DNA from: a bacterium Scap17
GTDB lineage: Bacteria; Pseudomonadota; Gammaproteobacteria; Pseudomonadales; Halomonadaceae
Assembly (NCBI GenBank): GCA_013376735.1
Contig: VINJ01000001.1
Location: 1,674,001 to 1,738,000 of the forward strand
Direction of reading: 5' to 3'
DNA length: 64,000 nucleotides
This document shows, piece by piece, positions 1 through 8,394 of the stretch. The notes under the pieces were generated by a model. That model saw nothing but the letters and a program-made list of their open reading frames with translations, was not told the origin of the DNA and searched no databases. The translations under genes and the position numbers were made by a program. The first letter of the stretch is position 1. Every line of letters starts with the position of its first letter.

Positions 1-1
1 G

Positions 2-343
2 CCCTTCGGGGATCACAAGGGCTCTGCGCTGGCGATCATGATCGAGCTGATCGCAGGGCCGCTGATCGGTGACATGCTGAGTATCGAGTCCAGCGAACAC
101 GATCAAGGCAAGGGCAGCCTGCCGTATCATGGTGAGCTGATCATCGCGATCGACCCCGCGCGCCTCACGGGTGGCAGCACCCAGCAGAACATGCTGCGCT
201 CTGAAAGGCTGTTCGAACTCGTGAAGCAGCAGGGCGCAAGGCTCTCCTCCGAGCGTCGCTTCAAGGCTCGCCAGAAGCATCAAGAACAGGGCGTCACGCT
301 GTCGAGAGCCTTGTATGACGATATTCTAAAGCTGGCCTCATGA
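2..343 (+). CDS. Ldh_2-type NAD(P)-dependent dehydrogenase, C-terminal part
   Basis: The window opens inside this gene. The frame is open from base 2 and reads PFGDHKGSALAIMIELIAGPL, so the ATG at 38 is internal. This block is typical of the malate/L-lactate dehydrogenase (Ldh_2) family, which reduces 2-oxo or imino acids (malate, L-lactate, ureidoglycolate, delta-1-piperideine-2-carboxylate) with NAD(P)H in the cytosol. Only about 113 C-terminal residues of a usual 330-360 are present, so the substrate cannot be assigned. A weak hairpin follows at 414-439. Confidence 0.8.
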   Translation, partial: PFGDHKGSALAIMIELIAGPLIGDMLSIESSEHDQGKGSLPYHGELIIAIDPARLTGGSTQQNMLRSERLFELVKQQGARLSSERRFKARQKHQEQGVTLSRALYDDILKLAS

Positions 344-413
344 ACCTCCGTGTAGACCGAGCAGTAGAGCTCTCGCTGAGAGCACACCTCGAAGAGTCAA
401 ATTGCATGAAAAA

Positions 414-439
414 GAACGGCCGCCCTTGTGCGGCCGTTC
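414..439 (+). terminator. Hairpin after the dehydrogenase
   Basis: Ten-base arms GAACGGCCGC and GCGGCCGTTC enclose a 6-base loop. No T-run follows, so intrinsic termination is only possible. The rest of the 344-650 gap shows nothing else clear apart from a purine-rich ribosome binding site before 651. Confidence 0.5.
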
Positions 440-650
440 CTGTATGAGAGTTTCTGTCGTCGGGCTTGTCATCGGCGTTGTCTTCGGTGCTGCCAACCTC
501 ACGCCTGCCAATACTGAGCGCTCATCCAGTTCTGCCTGATAATGCGCACCACTGGTTGAGCCTGCTTTTCAGCAAATGCGCAGATGCTGATAGCGTAAGG
601 TGTAGTGAGGGTGGCTGACGTCACCTGAAGGTCACGCAGGGGAGAGGCAC

Positions 651-1745
651 ATGACGCTTGAGATGACATCGCGGTTTCGTGGTTGCCTGTTGGGTGGTGC
701 GGTGGGTGACGCCTTAGGGGCGCCGGTGGAATTCCTGTCACACGAGGAGATCCAGGCACGCTTTGGAAGTGATGGCATACGTGACTATGCACCAGCCTAC
801 GGTGGGCTGGGGCGGATTACCGATGATACGCAGATGACGCTGTTTACCGCTGAGGGGCTGTTGCGCAGTCATGTGCGTGGCTGTCTGAGAGGCATCACGA
901 CGCAAGGCAGTCTGGTCAACAGTGCCTATGAACGTTGGCTTTACACCCAGGGTGAACGCTCGCGGCAGGATACCGAGCAGGAATGGCTGGACAGTGGCTG
1001 GCTGATCAAGCAAGGCGAGCTCCATTCGCGCCGCGCCCCGGGCATGACATGTCTGGCAGCGTTAAAGCATGTGCGTCGCTACAGTGACACTGCGCAGAAT
1101 GACAGCAAGGGCTGTGGCGGTGTGATGCGCGTCGCGCCGATTGGTCTGTTCGCGCATGTGATGGGAGCCTCCCATGAGATGTGCTTCGCACTCGGGGAAG
1201 AGGTCTGCGCGCTGACCCATGGGCATGTGACCGGCCAGCTGACGGGCGGCGTGCTGGCGGTGATGATCCAATGTCTGGTGGCGGGGGATTCGATGGCACA
1301 GGCACTTGCGCACGCCATGCGCATTCTCGAGCGCAAGCCGGGCTGCGAAGAGACCATGCAGGCTCTGCAGCAAGCCCGCGAGCTTGCCGAGTCCGGCACT
1401 GCGCCGCAGGTGGCTGTCGTGATGCTGGGACTGGGCTGGATCGCGGAAGAGGCCCTGGCGATGTCCGTGTATTGCGCACTCACGGCGCGGGATTTCCGCT
1501 CCGCGATTCAGCTGGCGGTCAATCACGACGGGGATTCTGATTCTACGGGCGCCATCACGGGCAATCTGCTCGGGGCGCAATGGGGAGAAGAAGTGATACC
1601 GAGTGACTGGCTGGCCCCACTTGAACTGCGAGATGTCATCGGTGAGATCGGGCAGGATCTCCACGATTGTCCGCGCTGGGAGCTCTACACCAACGGCGGT
1701 GGCAAGGATGAACGGTGGGTCTGGGAGAAATACCCGGGTTATTGA
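651..1745 (+). CDS. ADP-ribosylglycohydrolase family protein (DraG/ARH-like)
   Basis: A 364-residue protein of the ADP-ribosylglycohydrolase family, which removes ADP-ribose from proteins or small molecules with a binuclear metal centre. Visible signatures are GGAVGDALGAP (residues 15-25), the metal-binding TDDTQMT (57-63), CGGVMRVAPIG and, near residue 290, NHDGDSDSTGAITGN, which supplies the second metal acidic cluster. Length fits the family. The ATG at 651 follows GGGGAGAGG. It appears to be a single-gene unit with a terminator just downstream. No toxin or ADP-ribosyltransferase lies beside it, so the target is unknown. Confidence 0.9.
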   Translation: MTLEMTSRFRGCLLGGAVGDALGAPVEFLSHEEIQARFGSDGIRDYAPAYGGLGRITDDTQMTLFTAEGLLRSHVRGCLRGITTQGSLVNSAYERWLYTQGERSRQDTEQEWLDSGWLIKQGELHSRRAPGMTCLAALKHVRRYSDTAQNDSKGCGGVMRVAPIGLFAHVMGASHEMCFALGEEVCALTHGHVTGQLTGGVLAVMIQCLVAGDSMAQALAHAMRILERKPGCEETMQALQQARELAESGTAPQVAVVMLGLGWIAEEALAMSVYCALTARDFRSAIQLAVNHDGDSDSTGAITGNLLGAQWGEEVIPSDWLAPLELRDVIGEIGQDLHDCPRWELYTNGGGKDERWVWEKYPGY

Positions 1746-1769
1746 ATCGCGATGCAGCAGCATGAAAAG

Positions 1770-1797
1770 CGCGGAGCCATCTTCCAATGGCTCCGCG
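1770..1797 (+). terminator. Intrinsic terminator of the ADP-ribosylglycohydrolase gene
   Basis: Arms CGCGGAGCCAT and ATGGCTCCGCG are perfectly complementary with a 6-base loop and are followed by TTTT. Confidence 0.85.
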
Positions 1798-1801
1798 TTT
1801 T

Positions 1802-2579
1802 CGTGTCTGGACAACAATTTTCATCGCCCGTCGCGATGAAGGGGAACGCAGAGGTGCAGGGAGCGCTTGAAGCAGGTGACTTGAGAGGGCGCCCACGGGC
1901 TTCGTAAGCGGTTGATAATCCTATGCTTATTACCAAAGTCGTAGATGGGTGTCTGTCCAGCTGGTCAGGCGAGTGACGCATTGGTTCGTGATTGGAATCA
2001 ATGCTGTTCCAGTGGAGGGATATCTCGCGTGGCGGGTTTCGTCCACAATGCGCTCATTCCACATTGCATGAAACGGCAGTCTGGATCGGGTCGATGGCTG
2101 GCGTCTGTCAAGACGGCACCACTTTTTTGAAGATGGCATGCATCCAACCCGTTGGCGCAAGCGTAAGACTCTACAAGCACAACGGTGAGGGTTTCAGCAG
2201 GGTGGAAAGACATACTGCTGACGAATGCCTTCCTCATGATCGCGACCAAAGTTGAAGTGTCAGGCAGCGGTACCGGAGCAGACCTGAGTGACTGATCGAC
2301 ATTCGATTACTGGCGACATGCACCTTCTTAGTTGTACAGAAGTGATGCAAAAGGCTTGCAAGGGTTTTGCGTAGTGAGGGTTTTCATCACTTGCGGGTAC
2401 CGAGGCAATGACAAGGCATCGCAATCTGGTTCTTTGATGGAAACAGTGAGCTGCCAGCGACACGGCTAGTGTGATAGCGCAATAATCATTAGTCTGTTAA
2501 CAAGTTAGACGGGTACAGCCGAGACTGCACACGACATCACAAGGGCAACATCGCCCAGGACAAGCAAAGGAAAATCATC
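1802..2579. other. Long gene-free leader before the secreted-protein array
   Basis: About 780 bases without a credible gene; the short open frames have no ribosome binding site and no recognisable product. The last 120 bases are more AT-rich (around ATAATCATTAGTCTGTTAAC, 2482-2501) and probably hold the promoter of the four-gene array, but no clear operator was identified. A purine-rich stretch (AAAGGAAAATC) sits just before the first ATG at 2580. Confidence 0.5.
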
Positions 2580-2924
2580 ATGAAAACTCTGAACCTCAAG
2601 ACTCTGATCGCCGCCGCCGCTCTCGCCACCGTGAGCACTGCCTCCTTCGCCGCGGATGACAGCCCGGCCGCACAGCGTGTTCAGCAGTCCATCAGTCAGG
2701 ACGTCGTCGTCGGCGCTGCCCAGCAGGCACCGACTGCCCAGGCCACCTTCGCCGATACCGGCATGAGCGTTGCCGCAGGCCGTGTCGAGACAGCCCTCAA
2801 TCAGTCCGCCATCGAAGGCAAGGGTGTGGCCACCGTCAGCCGCGAGCAGGCCTTCGACAATGATGCCGGCAAGAGTGTTGCTGCCACCCGTGTTCAGCAC
2901 GCCCTGAACGACAGTAACGTCTGA
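2580..2924 (+). CDS. Small secreted protein 1 of a four-member paralogous array
   Basis: A 114-residue protein with a clear signal peptide (MKTLNLKTL, then an Ala-rich core, cleaved near SFA-ADD). The mature part holds three degenerate copies of one motif: SPAAQRVQQSISQDVVVG, SVAAGRVETALNQSAIEG and SVAATRVQHALNDSNV. It has no cysteine and no membrane segment after the signal, so it should be periplasmic or extracellular. The family is not one I recognise. The next gene begins 65 bases downstream, and the set is probably one transcript. Function unknown. Confidence 0.8.
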   Translation: MKTLNLKTLIAAAALATVSTASFAADDSPAAQRVQQSISQDVVVGAAQQAPTAQATFADTGMSVAAGRVETALNQSAIEGKGVATVSREQAFDNDAGKSVAATRVQHALNDSNV

Positions 2925-2989
2925 GTCATTCAACCTCTTACCCGGGCGCTCACGCCCACTGACCACTTTGTTCATCGAGGAGATTCATC

Positions 2990-3328
2990 ATGAAAACCAT
3001 CAAGACTCTGATCGCCGCCGCCGCTCTCGCTACCGTCAGCACCGCCACCTTCGCCGCGGATGACAGCCCGGCCGCCCAGCGTGTCCAGCAGTCCCTCAGC
3101 CAGGACGTCGTCGTCGGCACCGCTCAGTCAGCCGCTACCCAGCAAGCCAGCTTTGCGGAAACCGGCATGAGCGTCGCGGCAGGTCGCATTCAGCAGTCCA
3201 TCAGTGCCGATCGCATCCACGGTCAATCGCACACCGTGGCCACTGCCAGCCAGGCATTCGATAACGATGCCGGCAAGAGTGTCGCAGCGACTCGCGTCCA
3301 GCACGCCCTAAACGACAGCAACGTCTGA
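2990..3328 (+). CDS. Small secreted protein 2 of the array
   Basis: A 112-residue close paralogue of the preceding gene. The signal peptide is nearly identical, and the three motif copies are SPAAQRVQQSLSQDVVVG, SVAAGRIQQSISADRIHG and SVAATRVQHALNDSNV. The last 24 residues match paralogue 1 exactly, which suggests recent duplication or gene conversion. The ribosome binding site CGAGGAGAT lies just before the ATG. No enzymatic motif is visible. Confidence 0.8.
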   Translation: MKTIKTLIAAAALATVSTATFAADDSPAAQRVQQSLSQDVVVGTAQSAATQQASFAETGMSVAAGRIQQSISADRIHGQSHTVATASQAFDNDAGKSVAATRVQHALNDSNV

Positions 3329-3397
3329 ACCATCGTCAAGCCTGACCTGGATTGCCGGGTCTGATCATCGCTTTGCTTTTTATCGAGGAGATACACC

Positions 3398-3736
3398 ATG
3401 AACACTCTCAAGACTCTGATCGCCGCTGCCGCACTCGCCACCGTCAGCACTGCGTCCTTCGCCGCCGACGATAGCCCGGCTGCCAAGCGCGTCCAGCACA
3501 ACGTCAGTGACAGCGTCATCCATGGCTCTGCCCAGCAAGCTCCGACCGCCCAGGCGACCTTCGCGGAAACCGGCATGAGCACTGCTGCTGGCCGTTTCCA
3601 GGTGGCATCCGGTGACGACGAGATCCGTGGCCATGATCGCTCCATCCATCTGCAGGAATTCGATGTTGCCAATGATTCCGGCGATAGCGTTGCCGGCACC
3701 CGTGTTCGTCACGCCGTGAGCGACGTCAACGTCTGA
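3398..3736 (+). CDS. Small secreted protein 3 of the array
   Basis: A 112-residue paralogue with the same signal peptide and three motif copies (SPAAKRVQHNVSDSVIHG, STAAGRFQVASGDDEIRG, SVAGTRVRHAVSDVNV). The middle copy has drifted and is more acidic. CGAGGAGAT precedes the ATG as in paralogue 2, so the leader was duplicated with the gene. Predicted exported; function unknown. Confidence 0.8.
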   Translation: MNTLKTLIAAAALATVSTASFAADDSPAAKRVQHNVSDSVIHGSAQQAPTAQATFAETGMSTAAGRFQVASGDDEIRGHDRSIHLQEFDVANDSGDSVAGTRVRHAVSDVNV

Positions 3737-3786
3737 GACGCCCGACGTCTGCGTCAGGCGCTTGCAGGCCAGGTGTCTGCACTGAC

Positions 3787-4161
3787 ATGACCTTTTTCGA
3801 CAGGAGAACCCCCATGCAATCCCTCAAGTCTCTATTTGCCATTGCCGCATTGTCCGTTGCCGCCACTGGCGTGGCTTCTGCCAATGACAGCGAAGCCGAT
3901 GCCCGCGTCCGTGCCACCCTCAGTGATCGCGTGATCATGGGCCAGGCACAGCCGGTGACTCAGCAAGCCGCACTGCATCACGATGATGTCGTGGAAACCG
4001 GCATGAGTGTCGCTGCCAGCCGCGTCCAGAAGTCCATCAGCAACGCCGGCATCCAGGGTACCACCCGCGCACTGGCGAGCGATTCGGCGGTTTACGTCAA
4101 CGATGCTGGCAAGAGTGTCTCTGCCACACGCCTCGAGCATGCCTTGAACGAAAGCGCATGA
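3787..4161 (+). CDS. Small secreted protein 4 of the array
   Basis: The most diverged paralogue, 124 residues. It has a signal peptide ending near VASA-NDS and three motif copies (SEADARVRATLSDRVIMG, SVAASRVQKSISNAGIQG, SVSATRLEHALNESA). The spacer after copy 1 is longer and His/Asp-rich (HHDDVVE). Preceded by GACAGGAGAA. The conserved TGMS before copy 2 and NDAGKS before copy 3 tie it to the other three. Function unknown. Confidence 0.78.
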   Translation: MTFFDRRTPMQSLKSLFAIAALSVAATGVASANDSEADARVRATLSDRVIMGQAQPVTQQAALHHDDVVETGMSVAASRVQKSISNAGIQGTTRALASDSAVYVNDAGKSVSATRLEHALNESA

Positions 4162-4255
4162 TCTCTCGTCGGCGGATGAACATCCTCCGACTCTGCAAGA
4201 CAGCCAAGGATGCCGATATGCCATCGACTTGCCCCTGTCAGTTGCTGAATGGTCC

Positions 4256-4289
4256 CACTGACCATCGTGTCGCGTCATGATGGTCAGTG
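4256..4289 (+). terminator. Stem-loop after the secreted-protein array
   Basis: Eleven-base arms CACTGACCATC and GATGGTCAGTG with a 12-base loop lie about 95 bases after the last array gene. No T-run follows, so it may be a terminator or a 3' stabilising stem. Confidence 0.55.
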
Positions 4290-4437
4290 TCCCAGAGAAG
4301 AATACGTGAGAGAGAAGAACGCTTGAGCAAGTGTTTTGGCTGAGTGGAAGCCAGTGTGGAAGTGCGCACTCATCGTCAACTGCAGAGCCCTTGCTCAAAC
4401 GCTTTCCTGTCCTGAATGTCCTGTCCCGACATTCCCT

Positions 4438-4460
4438 GCCCGCCATTGGCGGGCTTTTTT
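4438..4460 (+). terminator. Intrinsic terminator between convergent units
   Basis: GCCCGCC-ATT-GGCGGGC followed by six T. It reads on the plus strand, so it probably ends the array transcript or read-through toward the convergent transporter operon. Nothing else clear was seen in 4162-4553. Confidence 0.85.
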
Positions 4461-4553
4461 CGTTGCATGAAGGTAATCAGCAGCGGAGATCGGCAGCAGG
4501 GAGAGGCAGCCGGAACAGGCGGGCGGGACAGAATGGTGGGACAGAAAGCCGGG

Positions 4554-6518
4554 TCATGCCGCGACCAGCTTGGCCTCCATCAGGGTTTGCACATAGGGCG
4601 GCAGATCCCCTGTGGCGAGGCTTGCGACATTTCCCAGATGCTCGGTGCGGCCATTGCGCAGCACCAGTACGCGGTCCGCGAAATGACTGACCAGCCCCAG
4701 GTCATGGGTGACGAAGACCAGGCTCAGGCCGCGCTCACGCTTGAGGCGTTGCAGCAGGCGAATGATGGCGGCTTGAACCGAGACATCCAGCGCCGAGGTG
4801 ATCTCGTCACACAGCAGGATGTCGGGCTCGGCGGCCAGCGCTCGGGCGATGGCGACGCGCTGCTGCTCGCCCCCCGACAGCTGGCTGGGCAGACGGTCGA
4901 GATAGAGCGCGGGCAGGCGCACCTCTTCCAACAATGACTGGGCACGCTGGCGGGCGCCATCGCCCTTGAGATCGAACCAGCGAGAAAGCACCGGTGCGAG
5001 AGATTCGAACACGGTCAGACGAGGATTCAGCGCCGTGCTGGCATGCTGGAAGATGTACTGGATCTTCTGACGCTGCACCGGACGCCGCTCGGCGACCAAT
5101 CCCGCCAAGGGCTCCTGACGCAGACTGAGCTGTCCGGAGACGGGGGAGAGCAGGCCGGCCAGCGCCTTGAGGATCGAGGTCTTGCCGCTGCCGGATTCGC
5201 CGATCAAGGCCAGCGTCTCGCCTTGCTGGAGCGAGAATGCCACATCGCTGACGGTGAGTGCCGGCGTTTCACCGCGCAGGCGCGCCAGCCAGCCGGGCAT
5301 GCGATAGCACAGGTTCAGCGACTCCACGGCCAGCAGCGGCGCGATGTCCAGCGACGTGGCTGACTGCGAGTCGTTCTTTACGCGATCCGCCCGCTCATCG
5401 GTTGCTGCGTCACTTTTCGTACTTTGGGGTCTTTCCGCACTTTTCCCGCTCGCCTTTGCCGCCATTGCGTGACCTTCCAGCGCATGATGACAGGCGTAGC
5501 GACCTTGCCAGCTCGGCACGCTGTCACGGCACGTTACACTTGCGCGCGGGCAGCGCGGTGCAAAGGCACAGCCCTTGATGGCGCTTCCCACCAGGGGCGG
5601 CGTGCCTTCCAGCGCGGCGTCAGGTCGATAGCACTGACTGCCCGGCGTCGCGGCCAGCAGCGCGTGACCATAGGGGTGGCGCGGGCCGTTCAGGAAGTCG
5701 CGAGTCGCGGCGACCTCCACCAGTTGACCGGCGTACATCACCGCGACGCGGTCACACAGGTGAGATACCGCGCCCAGATCATGGCTGACGAAGACGATGC
5801 TCATTCCCAGCTCAGTGCGCAGCGAAGCCAACAGCGCCAGAATCTCATTCTGGGTGCTGGCATCCAGTCCGGTGGTCGGCTCATCCATCACCAGCACTCG
5901 TGGGCGTTGCGCCAGGGCCAGCGCCAGACTGGCGCGTTGCTGCTGTCCGCCGGAAAGCTGGTGTGGATAACGCTGCATCAGCACTTCGGGGTGAGGGAGG
6001 TGGACGCGTCGCAGCCATGCCACGGCCTGTTGTTCGCGTTCTGTCTTGCCTTTCACGCCCTGCGACAGCAGCGTCTCGCACAGCAGGCTGCCGAGCGTGA
6101 GATGGGGCGTCATGGCCTTTTCGGCATGCTGGGACACCAGCCCGAGCCTGAGTTCGCCCAGCCAGCGCCCCGGTTGATGATGAAAACTCAGCTGGCGGTG
6201 CTCGTCGTGAAGAGGGTCATGACTGGTAGAGGTAGAGGCGATGGCAGAGGTGGAGGCAGTGGCAGAAGTGGAGGCAGAGGCGGGCGCAGGTAAGGCGACA
6301 CTCACCTCGCCGGTGCGCACCAGGCTGCCCCGACGCAACAGACCCAGCATGGCTGTGGCCAAGGTGCTCTTGCCGCTGCCGGACTCGCCCACCAGACCCA
6401 GAATCTCGCCCTGGCCCAGGCTCAGGTCGATACCGCGCAGCACGGGTCGCCAGGTCTGCTGGCGATCATGAAAGCCGATGTTGAGATCGCGAACGCGGAT
6501 CACGGTGTTGTCCGTCAT
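4554..6518 (-). CDS. Fused dipeptide/oligopeptide-type ABC transporter ATPase (DppD-DppF)
   Basis: A 654-residue protein with two complete ABC ATPase domains in tandem, energising import through the two permeases encoded just upstream. Each half has a Walker A GESGSGK motif; the signatures are LSGGQQQR and LSGGEQQR, and the Walker B/switch regions are [12 protein letters not shown] and [12 protein letters not shown]. After domain 1 comes the Cys-containing oligopeptide-type C-terminal region ([10 protein letters not shown]). The start MTDNTVIRV at 6518 is chosen because it has an AAAGGTGA site and lies clear of the permease gene; a longer frame would overlap it. A Ser/Thr/Ala-rich insert sits in domain 1. 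Last gene of the operon. Confidence 0.92.
   Translation of the reverse strand: MTDNTVIRVRDLNIGFHDRQQTWRPVLRGIDLSLGQGEILGLVGESGSGKSTLATAMLGLLRRGSLVRTGEVSVALPAPASASTSATASTSAIASTSTSHDPLHDEHRQLSFHHQPGRWLGELRLGLVSQHAEKAMTPHLTLGSLLCETLLSQGVKGKTEREQQAVAWLRRVHLPHPEVLMQRYPHQLSGGQQQRASLALALAQRPRVLVMDEPTTGLDASTQNEILALLASLRTELGMSIVFVSHDLGAVSHLCDRVAVMYAGQLVEVAATRDFLNGPRHPYGHALLAATPGSQCYRPDAALEGTPPLVGSAIKGCAFAPRCPRASVTCRDSVPSWQGRYACHHALEGHAMAAKASGKSAERPQSTKSDAATDERADRVKNDSQSATSLDIAPLLAVESLNLCYRMPGWLARLRGETPALTVSDVAFSLQQGETLALIGESGSGKTSILKALAGLLSPVSGQLSLRQEPLAGLVAERRPVQRQKIQYIFQHASTALNPRLTVFESLAPVLSRWFDLKGDGARQRAQSLLEEVRLPALYLDRLPSQLSGGEQQRVAIARALAAEPDILLCDEITSALDVSVQAAIIRLLQRLKRERGLSLVFVTHDLGLVSHFADRVLVLRNGRTEHLGNVASLATGDLPPYVQTLMEAKLVAA
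6222..6290 (-). repeat. Imperfect hexamer-type repeat inside the fused ATPase gene
   Basis: Repeating GAGGCA/GTGGCA-like units encode a Ser-Thr-Ala stretch ([18 protein letters not shown]) between the Walker A helix and the signature of domain 1. This is low-complexity DNA prone to slippage; the insert is not conserved family sequence. Confidence 0.7.
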
Positions 6519-6541
6519 GGCGTCACCTTTGGAGTTCGGAA

Positions 6542-7441
6542 TCATTCGGGGCGCCCCGCACGGTCGATGCCCAGTGTCTTGGCCAGGGTGTCGGCGACCA
6601 GATTGATGGCGATGATCAGGCTGGACAGCGCCACGATGGGCGGCAGCACGGCCCAGGGCGCAAACGACATGAAGCCGCGGCCATCGGCGACCATCAGTCC
6701 CCAGTCCGGGGTCGGCGGGGAGACGCCGAAGCCGAGAAACGACAGCGAGCTGAAGGCCAGCAATGCCCAGGACCAGCGCATCGCCAGCTCGACGAGGATG
6801 GTGTCGAGCACGTTGGGTTTGATCTCGCGCCACAGCAGACGCATCAGGCTGTCGCCGCGCAGCCGTGCGGCCTGTATATAGTCAAGGCACAGCACTTCGC
6901 GGCACGCAGTGACCATCACGCGCACCACCGCCACGCCATAGAAGATGCCCAGAGTCAGGATGAAGACCAGTGGGCCGGGGCCCATCACGCCGATGACCAG
7001 CAAGAGGAACAGTAGCCAGGGAATCGACAGCAGGGCGTCCACCAGACGCATGGCAATGTTCTCGACCCGCCCACCGATGATGGCCAGCAGCATGCCGCAG
7101 GCGCTGCCCCATACCACGGCCAGCACGGCGGCCGGCAGCGAGGTGTAGATGGCCTCGCGGCCCCCGGCCAGGGTGCGGCTGAGGACATCGCGGCCGAGCT
7201 GGTCGGTGCCCAGCCAATGTTCGGCACTGGGGGGCAGCAGCGAGGCGAGACTGTCGCCCGCGGAGATGTCATAGGGCGCCAGCCAGCGGCCAGCGACGGC
7301 CAGCAGAAGGTGCAGGCCGATCAGCACCAGGCCAATCCGGCCCTGGCGGTTGGCCCACAGCAGCGCCAGGGTGTGTTGACCCGGCAGGCTGGCCAGGGCC
7401 AGCCGCGGGCCGCGCGCGATCGTCGAGGAAGAAGCGTTCAT
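6542..7441 (-). CDS. ABC transporter permease (DppC/OppC type)
   Basis: A 299-residue inner-membrane permease. It has an N-terminal segment, the periplasmic GTDQLGRDVLSRTLAGGREA motif typical of DppC-type subunits, and the cytoplasmic EAA-like loop (AARLRGDSLMRLLWREIKPN) that contacts the ATPase. The start MNASSSTIARG at 7441 lies 7 bases after the stop of the partner permease gene. It pairs with the upstream DppB-type subunit; the substrate may be a peptide-like or other polar compound. Confidence 0.9.
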   Translation of the reverse strand: MNASSSTIARGPRLALASLPGQHTLALLWANRQGRIGLVLIGLHLLLAVAGRWLAPYDISAGDSLASLLPPSAEHWLGTDQLGRDVLSRTLAGGREAIYTSLPAAVLAVVWGSACGMLLAIIGGRVENIAMRLVDALLSIPWLLFLLLVIGVMGPGPLVFILTLGIFYGVAVVRVMVTACREVLCLDYIQAARLRGDSLMRLLWREIKPNVLDTILVELAMRWSWALLAFSSLSFLGFGVSPPTPDWGLMVADGRGFMSFAPWAVLPPIVALSSLIIAINLVADTLAKTLGIDRAGRPE

Positions 7442-7448
7442 GAGTGAC

Positions 7449-8393
7449 TCAGGCTGTCTTGAGTTTGGGATTGAGCACGATGACCAGCATGTCGGCGACC
7501 AGATTGCACAGCACATAGGTGACGGAGAGCACCAGTGCGCAGGCCTGCACCACCGGCATGTCGCGGTCATTGATGGCCGAGATCATCAGGCGCCCCAGCC
7601 CCGGATAGTTGAATACCTGTTCGACGATCACCACGCCGCCCAGCAGCCAGGCGATGGTCATGGCGGCCAGACTGATGGTCGGCAGCAGGGCGGCTGGTGC
7701 CAGATGACGGATCACCAGTCGCCAGCGCGGCAGCTGGCGGATACGCGCCATGTTCATGAAGTCGCTGTCCATCACGCTGATGGTGTTGGAGCGGGTCATG
7801 CGCATCATGTGTGCCATGGCCACCAGCGCCAGCGTGATGGCGGGCAGCCAGACACCGGGCAGCAGGTTCCACAGGCTCTCGTTGGCACCGGCCACGGTGA
7901 TGGCAGGGAACCACGGCAGCCAGATGGCGAAGGCCAGGGTCAGCAGGGTGGCGCTGATGAATTCCGGCACCGTCATGGCGATCAGCACCAGGCTGGAGAG
8001 GCTGGAGTCGAGCCAGCTGTCGCGCTTGAGCGCCGCGATCAGCCCCAGCAGGATGGCCAGCGGGATGGCCATCACGGTCGCGATGCCGCCCAGCAGCAAG
8101 GTGTTGGCCAGGCGCGGCATCAGGGTATCGCTGACCGGTGCACGACTGGTCAGCGAGGTGCCGAAATCACCACTCAGCAACTGCCCCCACCAGCTGACGA
8201 AGCGTGTCGTCACCGGCGTGTCCAGGCCAAGCTCGGCGCGACATTGGGCGAGATTGATCGGGGTCATGCTGCGTCCCAGATAGTTGACGCAGAAGTCGCC
8301 CGGCAGCATCTCGATCACCCAGAACACCACGCAGGCCACGAAGACCAGCGTGAAGCCGCCATACAGGCAGCGCTGCAACAGCATTGCCCACAT
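7449..8393 (-). CDS. ABC transporter permease (DppB/OppB type)
   Basis: A 314-residue permease with the DppB-type N-terminus (one membrane helix, then a periplasmic loop containing LGLDTPVTTRFVSWWGQLL) and a C-terminal five-helix core with the EAA-like loop (MARIRQLPRWRLVIRHLAP). It starts one base after the stop of the phosphodiesterase gene, so the two are tightly coupled. Confidence 0.9.
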   Translation of the reverse strand: MWAMLLQRCLYGGFTLVFVACVVFWVIEMLPGDFCVNYLGRSMTPINLAQCRAELGLDTPVTTRFVSWWGQLLSGDFGTSLTSRAPVSDTLMPRLANTLLLGGIATVMAIPLAILLGLIAALKRDSWLDSSLSSLVLIAMTVPEFISATLLTLAFAIWLPWFPAITVAGANESLWNLLPGVWLPAITLALVAMAHMMRMTRSNTISVMDSDFMNMARIRQLPRWRLVIRHLAPAALLPTISLAAMTIAWLLGGVVIVEQVFNYPGLGRLMISAINDRDMPVVQACALVLSVTYVLCNLVADMLVIVLNPKLKTA

Positions 8394-8394
8394 C

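Noticed and set aside
1945-2463. Several short open frames in the gap before the secreted-protein array
   Set aside because: No ribosome binding sites, no shared composition with real genes and no recognisable product.
6519-6833. N-terminal extension of the fused ATPase frame
   Set aside because: Antisense-like Arg/His-rich sequence overlapping the permease gene; the start at 6518 has a good ribosome site.
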